A DNA stretch of 64,000 nt from Mansonella perstans (Eukaryota; Nematoda; Chromadorea; Rhabditida; Onchocercidae): positions 248,001-312,000 of the forward strand of contig JBAMDO010000023.1 in the NCBI GenBank assembly GCA_037074765.1, given 5' to 3'. Of this stretch, positions 11,400-24,444 are shown one piece after another (position 1 is the first letter of the stretch; every line of letters starts with the position of its first letter). The position numbers were made by a program, and so were the translations under genes. A model generated the notes under the pieces. That model was not told the DNA's origin. It saw only the letters and a list, made by a program, of their open reading frames with translations, and made no database searches.

Positions 11400-14300
11400 T
11401 CAAGGGAAATCTACGATAATATACTTTTCACGAGCTTTGTAAGATGGATAGAGACCACTTTTGCCAGTTCGCCTATTAGTGCCTTTCGAAAAACCATTCC
11501 AGTGATTGCCAGCAATTCCAATTACATCACCGGTCTTTAGGTCAATTTCATTCTCATTTTCAGCACGATATGACTCTACAGCTATTTGTTCGTGAGCTGA
11601 AATTTACACTCACAATATTGCATTCAACTGTAATTGCATAACTATCATGAAATAACTGAGTAAACTAAACAGATATACACTTTTAAAACTTTATTAATAA
11701 ATCAATTATTTTCAACTATTATTTGCAATATCATAATTTAATGCAAGCTTTTTTAAGGTAAAGAAAATTTACCTTGTTGGCCACCAAAGTAGTAAATATC
11801 ATCCAAGGAATGAAATCGATCACCCGCGTCACCAAAACGAGCTTGCATTAACTCGTAACCCATGCGACAAACCTGCGAACTGAATGTACAGATAAGATAT
11901 GCACATCTGAAACCCAAGTGATGATAACAAACATGAAAAGACGCCAAAGCCAGTATGGGTTTTTTACCTAATTAGATTAAGTAATGAATATTAGATTAAG
12001 TAACAATTAATAACGACAGTCCAGATGAGTTTAGATCTACAGTTCAGATCACTTGAAACCTGCCCTAATAGAAATTGAAAACCGGTTTATCACTTAGCAT
12101 GAATCTGCCTTAAAAGATAGGAATAAAAATTCAGAACAACAATCAACTAATTTCTCCATTTATGAATTTTATTTATGATACAAAAAGAATATAATTCATC
12201 ATTTTCTTTCATTTTCGTCCTATTACGAATCTAAGAAATCACACTACTCATTAATTTGTCAATTACAAGATACCTTGACAATAATTCAATATCGACTACG
12301 ATACCAATTAGTGATTCAGTGGTGTAACGGGAATGAACTTGAGCAGTATTTGATATATTTCGATCGCCATATATTTTGTAATTTGGATATCTGAAAATTT
12401 CACCCAAATGAATTTGAGTGAGTTAATCCAATCCAAATTAGTTTAATTTAAATATCCCAATTTAACTCGATTTATTCCAAACAAAAATAGCTTGATTTTC
12501 CTTTGCCATAATGTTATAATGATATCCTATAAATATTGATTAAATGTTCATGAAGATAGATTCGATGCTTTCGAACATCAAGAACAACTAACACAAAATA
12601 TAAAATATGTTAATATCGATGGTATTCATGATTCAGAATTATCCATCCCATATTAAAGGATGAATAATCTTTAATTTTAGTATCATATGTATCATTGGCT
12701 GCTGATATTTGTTATTAAACGATGATAGTAATAAAACGAATAACCAACTGGAAAGCAGATAAATAACGAACTTCATCACAACTTCATCGAAGACTTTCGG
12801 ATCATCAGTTGCAATATAAATTCGTCGCTTAACCAATGACCGTGTACGATATTCTTCGATCTGATACCAATCTTCTGCCCATTTCATATATTCATTCAAA
12901 TCATGAAAAGATGCTTCCGTATTAATTTTATCCGTTCGACGGATTTGTAAACCAACGATTGGCCCTAAAAATGAAATAATAAGTCGATAAGAATGTCACA
13001 ATGAATTTTTTTCTTCTTCAAAACTAGGTCTGCATTTGCTTCAAAACTACAAAACCCTTTTATGATAACTAATCAGCAAATAAGAGTTTCTTCGCATAAC
13101 TTTGAGCAACAAATCAGAATAGCACCCAATGATCAAGCTTTTTGGATGTGCCCATTTCGGTATACAGTGTCGATATATGAGAGAACTTTTATTACTTTCA
13201 AACGAATAATAAAAGCTTCTAGAAACTGTACTTTCTGCATTTTGTAAGCAATAAAAATAATTTAAATTATTTTCAAACAATTTTCATGCCTTCATCAAAT
13301 GGCACTTTCTTTACTGCCTGATCAATTTCCTTTGCAAATACCACTGATGGCCGCATTAGATATCGGATGAACTGAAAACAGATTTCATCACTGCATTCTA
13401 TGAATTTTTATCAAAATGTGATTCAAGCGATGATTTCATGAATCAACGAGCAGTCGTATAAACTTCAAATGCTTATAATGAGATCGGTCTGAACGTATCT
13501 CAAATGCAACAAAAGTACTTAACTTCGCCAAATTATCTCTTCAGTTCGATTCAGCATCTCAGTCCAAAAAATTTAATTATTTTGATTGAAGAAAGAACAG
13601 ATGATGACAACAACTTTTCAAATATAGGTTATTAGAAGTAATATTATATATAATCACCTAACATTGATGTGACTGCTTTTTAGCTTCCTCAACATTTAAT
13701 GATCAAATAGTTCATGGAATTTTTTTGAGCACTGTTTACTGTCAAAAAAGAACCTGTGAAATGAAGAATGCTGGGGAATTGGAGTGCAGTTTCAATAACT
13801 CGTCACTGTACAATCGTGGAATAGCAAGTGGAAGATAGCGTGGTCGGAGGAAGAGTGAATCAACAACCGATAACTTTACTATACGTTCATTTTTGTAATG
13901 CTTACCAGCATTCCAATCAATAACATATTCATCAGGCTGAAAATTCAATTTTCAAAGAAACTTCAAATTTTCAAAAGTTCAATTGAAATGACAACTGTAC
14001 ACTTGCATTTCCCCTTATTAGTTATCCTGCCAATCGATTAATAAATAATAAAAAAAAAATTTAAGCTAGCAAATTAAAGGAGGAGAAATCTCGAGGACGA
14101 AAAAAATGAAATCCTTTTAGACCAAAGACCTTTCACATATCGAAATGAAAACGACATGTAATAGAGGAAAATCTCTTAGAAATATTATTGTAACCTTAAA
14201 AATTTTCGAAAATGAACAATTGGTAATTGGAAGGAATGCAGTAGTCCAACCATCTGTGGCGTAATTCCACGTACGGCCATCATCCATTAAGATAAGCGTA

Positions 14301-16593
14301 CGATTTGAACCATACGCAACAATAAAACAGTAAGTGACGTGATGTAACTGACAGCCGAAACCGCATTGCTTATTCAAATCACATGTTAAAATTCTGCAAA
14401 TTTTATCAGAAATTCCAAAAGCATCAGAGAAGATTAAAGGAACAGAACAATATTATACTACTTCCACTATATCAGTCATTAAATATTTGCATTCAAAGAT
14501 TGCTTTGCAGTTGCATTCAAAGATTGCTTTAAAATCAGATAGGCATACAATATTTGCAATTAAAGATCATTTTGAAATCAGAGAGGCATACAGGTATCCG
14601 ATATCAAAGGATATGGCAACGAATAATCTTACTATTCTGTTCAATAGCAATTACAATTACGAATTCATCAGATCTAAAAACGTCTCACATGAATGTATAA
14701 CAGTTTTTGGATCCTTAGCTAAGACTAATCGGCGAGATTTTTTTGTCCGCATCCAACACAATTGCATGATTAATTTTAATTAAACTTATATTGCTTGTTT
14801 AATACAAAGGAAAACTAGTGAGTAATACCTTGCAGTTTTACAATCATTAGGATTTTGCATTTTGTGGAAATAATTCTGAAATATTGCCGAAATATCTGCA
14901 AGTGCATTTGTTCGCCAACTTTCCGCTGAATCGATGTTTTTGAATGCTTCCGCTTGACCAAGCAAGGAAAGTAACTGTAAAAATTCACCCCATAAAGATT
15001 ATCCTTGCCAAATATAAATACAAATAAATATATTCTACCTGATTCCGTGTATGATTTATGAATGTTGTTGACGTGTTGCTGTATGTTGGTTCAAGATGGC
15101 TACTGAGATAGTAATAAAGTTCCCAGATGGAATTGTGCAGTTCACGTCTGGCTATCTGGAAATACTTTCATTTAACAATTATTCCTTAAAGTTAAAGATT
15201 CAAATAATATCTTCATGATTTATTATTATTAATTACTAATTTCAGACAATAAAAAATCACATTTCGAATAAATGGATTGAATATCAAAACTATTCAGTTA
15301 CTTTCTAATTACTTTCTACTATTGTTATTGTTACATCAAATATGTAGTAGTACAATACAATAAATGTGCCGAATTTAACCAATATGAGCGTTGAATAATT
15401 ATTTAGCATAAACGACATCCGTGAGAGTCTAATTTGGATTGCATTTGAAAAATAAATCTGCTAACACTAGAAAACATAATATATTCTATACAATATATAT
15501 ACTGATAATTCAAGTATCCATGCATTTTATAAATTAAATGTGCAGATAATTCTGGTATCTATGCATAGTACACCAAATGTCCAAGTAATCAGGGTATCTG
15601 TTTCCCCTTTCACGAATGCTCTTTCAATAGTATCCTCTTGTCATGGGCAAAGAGTTTCCATACCTTTATGACATTGTGAGCTCTGCTAGTGATGGCGTAT
15701 GCATCCAGGCCGGGAGATCGTAGCAGATAAACCTCAAACCTCAAAACTAAAGGAATGTGTATCCACAAACAGGGTGGGCCCATTAGCCTTCATTCTGAGA
15801 AAAGGACAATGTAAGTCGAAAGCCAGATAGATGAGGCTCATTTAGTCCTGTTAAGGTTATTCATCCAAAAAAACTCCAATCAAAACCTCTCTAACCATTA
15901 ACCTCTAATCTCTAACAAAGACTTGAGAATTTTGATATCACCGTCCAGGTTTGCTAGATCATAGCAGATGAATCAGTAACCCAAAAAATTATAAACTAAA
16001 GTAAACAGTGACCTAAAAAATTCACTGCGCAGACTCAAAGGGTTGCCTTTCCTTCAAATTATCATCCATAAAGCTAGACGACAATAATGACCATGTTTTT
16101 GAACGAATTACATAATAAAATTAGTTAATAAATAAGTTAAACTTTTGCAGAGGTTTGAAAAGAAAAAAGAAAGAAAGAGAAGAAAAGGAAAAGGTAACAA
16201 AAGGTATATCGAGAAATAGCAAGTCAAAGGAGGGTAGAGTAAAAAAAAAGAATGAAAACTTAATTTTAATTTTTAATTTTGTAAAAAAATAAAGAAAATT
16301 ATGCCATAAAGTAGCAAAAATACTTACTTCATGTTTTTTTGAGAAACCATTGTATGATGAAAGAACCAAATTTTCACTCTTTTCTCTATCAATCCATTTT
16401 TTATCAAATTCATGACCTATTCTTATATTATCATCATATTGCTTCCTGGCAAGTGTTTTCTTCCTTTCCAATTGGATTTCTGCATTTTTCAACGAATGTC
16501 GAAGTTTTTCATTTTCACTCTTTAGTTCTGCTAAATTCATCAATGCTTGATGGTAATTCAATGATAAAGTTTGCTGATTATTCGCCGCATTTC
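11400..16593 (-). CDS. fut-8: Alpha-1,6-fucosyltransferase FUT8 (N-terminal anchor exon not found)
   Basis: Golgi GT23 enzyme that adds core alpha-1,6-fucose from GDP-fucose to the innermost GlcNAc of N-glycans. Ten exons: 16593-16328, 15155-15039, 14974-14829, 14393-14195, 13936-13754, 13371-13279, 12964-12772, 12390-12274, 11906-11773, 11596-11400, together about 548 codons (human FUT8 has 575). Order of features: coiled-coil stem, [40 protein letters not shown] (GDP-fucose site with the invariant RRTDK), [33 protein letters not shown], and a C-terminal SH3 domain with [13 protein letters not shown] and [12 protein letters not shown]. Two gaps remain. The 5' coding exon with the signal anchor was not located upstream of 16593. 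The junction 13279/12964 is out of phase by one base, although the proteins on both sides align to the family with exactly one residue missing. Otherwise every catalytic motif is intact. Confidence 0.93.
15560..15930. repeat. Higher-GC block in a FUT8 intron, possible interspersed-repeat remnant
   Basis: About 370 bases with visibly more G and C than the surrounding intron, including CATCCAGGCCGGGAGATCG and ACAGGGTGGGCCCATTAGCC. No open frame of useful length. The abrupt change in composition suggests an inserted, decayed repeat copy; no terminal repeats or target-site duplication could be made out. Confidence 0.35.
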
Positions 16594-19500
16594 CTATAAT
16601 TAATTTAATGTAATTAATTTGATGATGAAGAAAGACAGGAAAAGATTGAATGTTGCAATGAAGAAGAATAAGAGAGAATTTAGCAATGATGTAAAGCCAT
16701 ATGGAAAACAATTGTCCAAAGAAATTTGTTAGCAAAATGAAAAATTATTGAGATTTCTCCGAATGTGTGCAAATGGGAAACGAAAAATGTTTGCTTTAGT
16801 GAAAACAATTTTTTCTACTTTCTCTTTTATTTTTACATTTAATCAATTCTTTCTTTTAATACACAATAAGCCAACCTTTTGTTTGTAAATTATATAGATT
16901 GAATGAAAGATAAAAGAAGATTGATGACCAAATGATTACTGCAGCAATTAAAATATACTGCAATGAGCATGAGTAAACTATTCGTGAAAGTTTTATCATG
17001 CTGTCATCCTGTTATGAATGCCTAAAATTTTTTTTTTGAATAACTTAAATTACAATTTTCTTTGACAATCTTTGATATTTCATCAAAGCAAATTGCTATA
17101 AATTTGCAACAGACTAATTGCTCTTTGCATAATAAAATTACCTGATGAATAGGAAAATTATCCGAATTAAAATTATTGCTACAACTTCAAAACATAAAAA
17201 TATCAACAGGTATTATTTCATTTAAGTAAAGCAATTAACTTACAAAAATAAATCGCCATTGTTAATGGAAATTTGAAAATTATTCACATATTAGAGAACT
17301 GAGTCTGAAAAATATTCACTTTCATTTACCTTACTCGCTTTATGCAAATTATTGTTGCGAACATTTAAAGCATTTTATAATGCATGACTTATTTCATTTT
17401 CATCCATCACAATGAATCAATAGCTGTAAACCTATAACTATAACAAGGTAAAATAAATCAAAATATTAAAAATAAATAAAAAACAAAACAAATCTAAAAA
17501 CTCTTTCATCGTAAACTAAAAGATCCAGAAAAAAGCCTAATCACAGACGACAATTCAAAATATACTAAATCTTCAAAAAAAAAAAAAAAAAACTAGAAAA
17601 TAAACCAAATGACTCAAACATTTTTCCAATTAACTTATTTCCGAATAGAGCAAAAGTGAGAATTACGACTATAAAGAATAAAAATTGAGCTTGTAAGAAC
17701 TGAGAATTAAGATTACGAAGTTCTAAAATTTACTCAGTAGAAATCAATTTAAATTTGATTTGTCAAAATCTGTAACAATGAATTTCAAAATAATTTCAAT
17801 ATATAACAATTTCAAAAATAATTTCAGTAAATTCAATTTGAAAATTTCAATTTTTTTGTACTTCCTAATTGAAATCACCCAAATTATGGGAAAAATGCCA
17901 TCTGGTACATACACCCAATACAGATAGCGCATACAAATAACAGTAATGGTGGTAGTAGTGAGAGTAATAGTGATAAATGATAAATAAACCTCCTTCATAT
18001 ATGTATTTTTCCATTCACTGGAGTGAAAATCCAAGAAAGAATCTTTCTGAGGGATGAAATATCCTGGAAAGTTTTTTTTCTATTTTCCTATGCCTCATCC
18101 TAATATATCAATAGCCATGAAACATTTAATTAAATTAATCAAAAATTTTTGCCACTAAGGAATGAAAGTTGCACAACATTGCTAAGTCCTAAAATAAAGG
18201 TGACAATTTAAGCATAACCTGAAATAGCCATTTTTTTCATCATTAAAAATAATTTCATAAACGATTCCTTTGATAACTACGATGAGGAATTGTTGGAATA
18301 ACTGACTAAACGACCTATTAATTTAGACATTTCATATCGTTCCTAACAATAAGTTCAAAATTTTAAATAGTAATTTTAGTTCTAAAAACGTTTGATTTTT
18401 GTATTCCGATGTCTATCAAGTTCTTAAATGATTATATCCATTTACCATTCATGGAATTAGTGATAAAAGCAGTGATATATTATATTACCTAGAATACTTG
18501 TAAATGAGCATCAGAATTTCTAGATAAATTACGGCATTCGTTTATCTCAACGACTATTAATTATTCATCCCTAAGCATTACCTACTGTATTATTTTTTCA
18601 GGGTTATCTTAATAATCAATAATGAGTTGTTCAGATAATCATGATACATTTATAACCAAGTAATTTGACGAATGTTCGTAAAATGCAATTATTAATTCAG
18701 AATTGAACAAGATTACTCCATTTATCGTGCTAATAAATAATTAGAAATGAAAGATGAAGATTACTGCTGATTAATGTTTGCTTGCCACACTTGTGTAACT
18801 AGCCATTTATTAATATCATTTCTTCACCATTCTTCATTTTTCTTTTTCTTTCATTTGGTTCAAATAGTAAATGCATGTTTTTGGCTATATTTCAATTTAA
18901 ATACCTCATATTATTAAATTGCATGAGTCTTATTTAAGGTTTAACTGTTTTTTTTTTAAAGGTTTAACAGGGATATTTTGCGTAACTGCCATAAATTCAA
19001 TCTATCATTTCTTTCATTCCTGCAATTTGTAAATTGACTGGCAATAATTGCAGTTAAAGTTTCGGAAATTGAATTTACTTTTTGTGTAATGACGGTAGCA
19101 AAATGAAGATGTCAAAGGAACGAGGCTTCAGATGAAAGTGTCAAAGGATCGAAGCTTTAGATAAAAGTGTTAAAGAGCGAGGCTTTAGATGAAAATTGAG
19201 TCTATTTCAGTGTAACTATTAATTGCATCATATTAGAAAATAATGTTGTAGCAACTAGTCGTCAAATTTATTATTTACTTTTATGCATACAAATATTAAT
19301 GAAATAAACGAAGTTTGAAATTTATTTTCTTGGCTGCTATAACAGGGTGAGATATGTTGAATAAAATACACTTAACAAATAAATTTCATCATTTAATTTT
19401 TACAAAATATTTACACTTACTGCATCACATTATAGCTAACCATCTTACATTTTTTTCCTCCGACATTTACAATATTTAATTAATCCAACATAATCGATCA

Positions 19501-20823
19501 TAACTATTTATGCAAGTTATTAAATAAATATATTTAAATGATTATAATATAATTTATAAGAATATGATTATGATTAAGTCAATTACATAAAATGATTAAT
19601 AGTTGCAAAAAAAAATTGTAACAATTGTAATTGGAAAAAAAAAATTTACGCTGATTTATTAGTATGAAGGAAAAATTTTACACTAAAATTAATAAGATAA
19701 TCAAAAGAATAGCCTTGAAATCATGACAAAATTATTTATTTCTTAATTGACATACAAATGAAAATTTTAATAATGTGATAGAAATGTGACAGAAAAAAAA
19801 AAGACTACAAGCTGATACTAACTGATAGCATAGTCTAGCACTAACTGTGGTAAAGACGAGAAATGTGAAGCTTGGTGGTGAATATGTAAGCATACCACAC
19901 TGATGTAAAATGTAGAAGGTATGGGGCGCTGGTGATAGTGAAATGGTGATATATGCAGGCAGCACAAACAATCCTATTGTCTGAACATTTTGATTTCAAC
20001 CAACGATGAGGACCGAGAGTAATGTGACATGCACAACAAACACTCTGTCTATGCATATATGTATGCTAGTAGAAAACAAATAAGCAATTTATTTATTTTT
20101 CTTTTGATTGTTAAAAAATTCACATGACATTTAACAATGTATTAAAATGTGGCTGGTGTGAAGGACAAAAAAAAAAAAACTTGAAAAAACTTAAAAAAAA
20201 CTGGTATATAGCAGTGAAAATTTAACATTTTTTAATTTAAAACATCTCAATTATGTCAATGTTAAAAAAAAAGAGAACAAAGGATACCGACGATTTCAAC
20301 AAATTTAATTATATAAAGCATACACTGTATTATTCATCACAAACAATTACCAATTTAAAAATGCAAATATTGATAACAAATTTCCCTTGTTTACATATTT
20401 CTAGCTGGAAATTGTAGTGCTTTTTATTTCTGCATTTCTAAACGAAATCTAAAGATAGCAAAAACATCCAGAAAATTTATTAAATATAAAGATATTGTCA
20501 AATTTAATAATTTTATTCAGATAAAAAAAAAATTTTTTTTTGCATATAATGGGATTATTTTGATGAATTTCAACTGAATTGAAAGGAAAATAAATTCAGT
20601 ACTCAATGACTGCACTCAAATTCTAGTACACATACATTACAATATTATACATTAAGTGAGCTAACTGTTTGTATTTACAAATTTGAAATGTAAAAAAAAA
20701 AATTTGTTTACATAAATAAATATCGGAGAATAAACAAATTCAATGAAACTGAAATAAAAAAAAAAAAAGAAAAATTATTGTTGCTGTATTATCTATCATT
20801 GAAATAGAAAAATTCTCATTATA
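16594..20823. other. Intergenic/upstream of FUT8, no supported exon
   Basis: AT-rich with many A/T runs. The missing FUT8 first exon should lie here. A minus-strand frame near 17880-18034 has a hydrophobic stretch and an ATG, but no donor in the needed phase. A short triplicate repeat sits at 19111-19197. Nothing else could be supported. Confidence 0.4.
19111..19197. repeat. Three tandem copies of a 28-29-base unit
   Basis: Units start at about 19111, 19140 and 19169 and share the pattern GTCAAAGGA.CGAGGCTTCAG followed by ATGAAAGT, with a few substitutions and one base missing in the third copy. Intergenic. Confidence 0.75.
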
Positions 20824-23800
20824 TTATTCTCTATCGTGAGTAAGAAGAACTATAACAGCTTGTGTGGTGCCAAGCGATATAGGATAATGTTGTTTTAGAC
20901 GCGCGGGCAATTTTAGCATGTTGTTTATTAGTGGCACATGTATAGCTGAGATCAATAGTATTGCTGTGGAAATATAACAATTGTTGCCGTTACTGCAGCT
21001 GCAAAATTTTAAAATTATAGCAAATGCAAATATTATTGATTTAATTTAATTATTTTGTTCAATTTTTACAATGATGATATCATATGAAAAATAATAATTC
21101 AAATATAATTTATGTAAAATATTCTTTTATAAAAAAAAAGATTAAGCTAAAAAAGAGATTAAAGATTAAGCTAAAAAAAGAAACTGCATAAATTAAGGTA
21201 AATAAGTTTGTGCATTGCCGCAATTTATTAGATTTACTTTTTTGTTTATTTAATTTATATAATTGAATTTTGCCTAAATCGAAATGATAGATCATTATCC
21301 TTTCTTTTTAAAGAGGGAACGACAAATTTTAAACGAAAGTTAATATTTTTTTATGAGCAGAGAGAAGAATGATCAAACAGAAACTTCATTCAAAACTTTC
21401 ACATCATCTAAATCTTTCTTTATCACCCAACCAACCATATAGCTTAATTTTCGGCTCAACAAACAAAAACGATCTTTTCAAGCTTTTTTAAAAAGTGAAT
21501 AATAAGTATAATAAAAAAGAAAATGGAAACAAATAATAAATTAATTGTCTTCGATGGAAAAAAAAAGGATAAAAAGAACGGCTTTCAGGCATGCAAATTA
21601 CTTCATTATGCTAAATAAATTTGCTTATAAAATCTATTTTCAATTTCAAAAATCCATTTAATATTCTGTTATTTTTTTCCAATCCAACATCTTTCATTTT
21701 AAGCAGTTAGAGAAATTACGAACAAAAGTTGTTGTCCCGTTCCAACCCATATCGATCTCTCTATATTTGCCAATAGGCAAACATATATCCAGCAGACGAT
21801 TGCTTGTTTAGTTTGGATTCGGCTAGATATTCTCCAGCATAATTTAAATAAACAAAGACTACTTGAACAAAGTGAGACTATTTTAGGACGCATCCATACC
21901 GAAACAATTTATCAAAAATTACGCGACAGAAGTGCTCTCATGCAAAAATAAACAGAATTTTTACGTTTTGTTTGTTATCGGATCGATCAATGCATTTTTG
22001 ATCCGTAATTCTCTATTTCAAATAAAGACTTAAATTGGTAGTTTGAAGAAGACTGATATTATCTATTAATAATAAGATATATTAGTTTTATTCATTCATT
22101 GAATAGTTCCAATTTTCCCCAAATTTCATAAAAATTGAAGAAAAAAATTGAAAAAAAAAACATGCTTTGAGAAAATGTCACAAATACGTTGCAAAATCTG
22201 CAAAGCAGATTGATCCGTTCCACAACGCTGACCAAAAGGAATATCTGATATAATGTGATCGACCATTGCATAATTCAAACAGTCTAAAATGCTATATTGA
22301 TCATGACCAGCATGAAAATATTTTGAATTTGAGATTTGTCATAAATGAAACGCATATTTATTTGGAACTTAACTGGTTTATTTAGACTGGAAAGTATTGG
22401 ACAAAATATTTATAATATTTCGGGAATTAGAACGAAACATATTTAAAAAGTAATGAATAAATTAATTGAAAATGATGACGCGTTGGTCACTTAATCAACA
22501 GCACAGCCTGACGAGGATCAACAAAATGATTAAATGTCTTATATATCTTTCCAATATATCTAACGCACAATTTTAGATATATTTTAAAAAAATATATAAA
22601 ATTCAATAAAATTTCACCGCTAAATAAATCCATGCAAAGTAGATCGACTAATATTTTTGCACTATCATGCTTTCGAAAATAATCCACATTTTGCAGTGAC
22701 TGTTGCAAAGCATCCTGAGAGAAATCATTACCCAAAAGAAAAACCTAAAAAGTACTAAGATTGTAGAAACCAACATTCGAAATGACCATTTGAAAAACAA
22801 AGCTTTTTAATTCACTTTTTTCATGAAACTGAGAAAATAGCTCCCCCTATCTTGAAAATCATGTGCAGCTTGCAATAAGATAGAAGAAGAGCCACAAGTT
22901 AGGTCAGCAACAATGTCACCATCTTGAATACTAGCAATAGATAACATAGCATCTACAGTAGTTGAACGCAATGCATTGTTCAACAAATAACATCGCTGCG
23001 ACAACCTTTTGCTGCAATTTAAAAAAACAAATATAATGGAAATATCATATTACCATAAATTTTTCAATGCAAAACCATGCAAACAGATCAAAAATACTCC
23101 ATCTGAAAAAACTTTCACAAAAAAAGAAGCAAAAGTATTCTGAACTGAAATGTTTAAAATATATATGGAAATAACAAAATGTCTCTGAAATTAAGAAAGA
23201 CATTTCGTTATAATACTAACCGAGTGATCGGTATACCAATGAAGATGTATTTTTCTGATAAATGTATACAAATTTCAATAGCAGTAAAATGAAGCGAACT
23301 GTTGAAATCACTCATCTGTTTGATTTGACGAGCGATACTTCCAGAAAGCTTCTGTAGAATTATTGTTATTATAAATTATCAAAATGCTTTTGATTTAATG
23401 AGTAATATAAATAATTTCCACTGCAAGTTAACACAAGCCAATTCGGCAAACAGTCTGGAGATTCTAAGAAATAGAGTGAATGGTGTCACACTTCGAAGAA
23501 CAAAATTAAAATAGTCAGTAAAGTCTGATAAAGATAAAAAATTCAAGGTTATATTGTCAAGAATTCAACTGGTAGCTCTATGCAGTAGTTGAAGTATATC
23601 AACAAAGAGTAAAGCTGTATTAACTAAACTTAAAAAGAATAAATATTCGACAACATTTATTACCTCAGTATCAATTTTCCGACGCCATTTTCCAGTTACT
23701 TTAAGCGATACACGGAATGTTCTACTGCATGTGGGCTCTCCGGAACAAAACAAACAATTAAAAGCTGCTTCACAAGTAGAATTCAATAAGGAATTCCTAT

Positions 23801-24444
23801 GACACAAACTGAACAGCTTGTCGAATAGCTCTTAAAGGCAGAAAAGTTATGCGACATTTCAAAAGAAATTGTACAAGAATTATTCTTGCTCAAGAAACCC
23901 ATAATATACAGTAAAAGCACGAAAAGCCTTATTAATTACGTCGTTTGTTCCAACTGCGATCGATGATTTCATAAGCTGCTACCAAAAACAATCTTTCGCT
24001 ACACCGCAAATTGTAAAGTTCATTGGGATTACTTGCATCAAACAATACTTTGCCTTCCATAATAGTTTCATCAATTTTTACATCCTGCAAATATTTTTAA
24101 CAGTATTTCTTTATTGATATTTAAAAGTAGGACAAAAATCATCCATATATTTCAGAATTAATCTCAGTTTCCATCTCATCAATAATCGACATTGAAATTA
24201 GTATATCTCACATACCAGAACAACAAAATAATCGTTGGCCCACCGTTCCTCTCACGATAATGTCTTAGCCAAGTTGAATACACCAAGAATTTTATCGTTT
24301 ATCGAAGAATCTTATTGTCACTTTTCCCTCATCTTATATCCTGGAAGCATTCATAGAGATATCAAAATATATCACCTGAATTTGTTCCAGTTGCTTTAAC
24401 ACGAACGATTCCATACCTCTACCCACTGTAACACAATACCGCAT
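20824..24444 (-). CDS. THUMPD2-like THUMP-domain RNA (guanine-N2) methyltransferase
   Basis: SAM-dependent methyltransferase; human THUMPD2 with TRMT112 makes m2G72 in U6 snRNA. Exons: 24444-24376, 24084-23940, 23830-23664, 23351-23221, 23011-22816, 22744-22618, 22283-22162 and a last exon ending at 20824. The start MRYCVTVGRGMESFVLKQLE is the typical THUMP-methylase opening. EGKVLFD and RCSERLFLVA, then RTFRVSLKVTGKW and IFIGIPITR, form the NFLD/THUMP part. The Rossmann fold has IVADLTCGSSSILLQAA (motif I), VFLLGNDFSQDAL, and IISDIPFGQRCG (motif IV). The end is HYPISLGTTQAVIVLL. The Asp-Ile-Pro-Phe form of motif IV and the C-terminus favour THUMPD2 over THUMPD3. Motif I is unusual: families usually have D-P-x-C-G-x-G-T, here D-L-T-C-G-S-S-S. 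The junction into the last exon does not close in frame with the best donor (22161). A donor inside exon 7 (GTGACA, after QRI) with the acceptor ending near 20972 would close it. Confidence 0.8.
21707..21951 (+). CDS. Unidentified plus-strand terminal exon, about 81 codons
   Basis: A TTTTAAGCAG acceptor-like site ends at 21706. From there one frame stays open to a TAA at 21949-21951. The product is amphipathic and helix-prone (LDILQHNLNKQRLLEQSETI, then YQKLRDRSALMQK), with two adjacent cysteines near the start. No in-frame ATG precedes it, so upstream exons ending in phase 1 would be needed; none was found. It lies opposite the last intron of the THUMPD2 gene. A small coiled-coil subunit is imaginable, but no family was recognised. 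Confidence 0.35.

Noticed and set aside
16594..16735. Hydrophobic frame directly upstream of the FUT8 stem exon
   Set aside because: Continuous with the stem frame and looks like a membrane anchor, but contains no ATG and is cut off by a stop; a TTATAG acceptor at 16594 indicates intron.
16121..16735. Single 204-residue protein
   Set aside because: Only the part 16328-16593 is a FUT8 exon; the rest is intron read-through rich in Phe and Lys.
17257..17272. FUT8 first exon MAIYF before a GTAAGT donor
   Set aside because: Right phase, but the joined codon would be TGA.
17744..18034. FUT8 signal-anchor exon (ITITLTTTTITVICMRYLYW)
   Set aside because: Hydrophobic with an ATG, but all nearby donors are in the wrong phase for the exon starting at 16593; may be chance.
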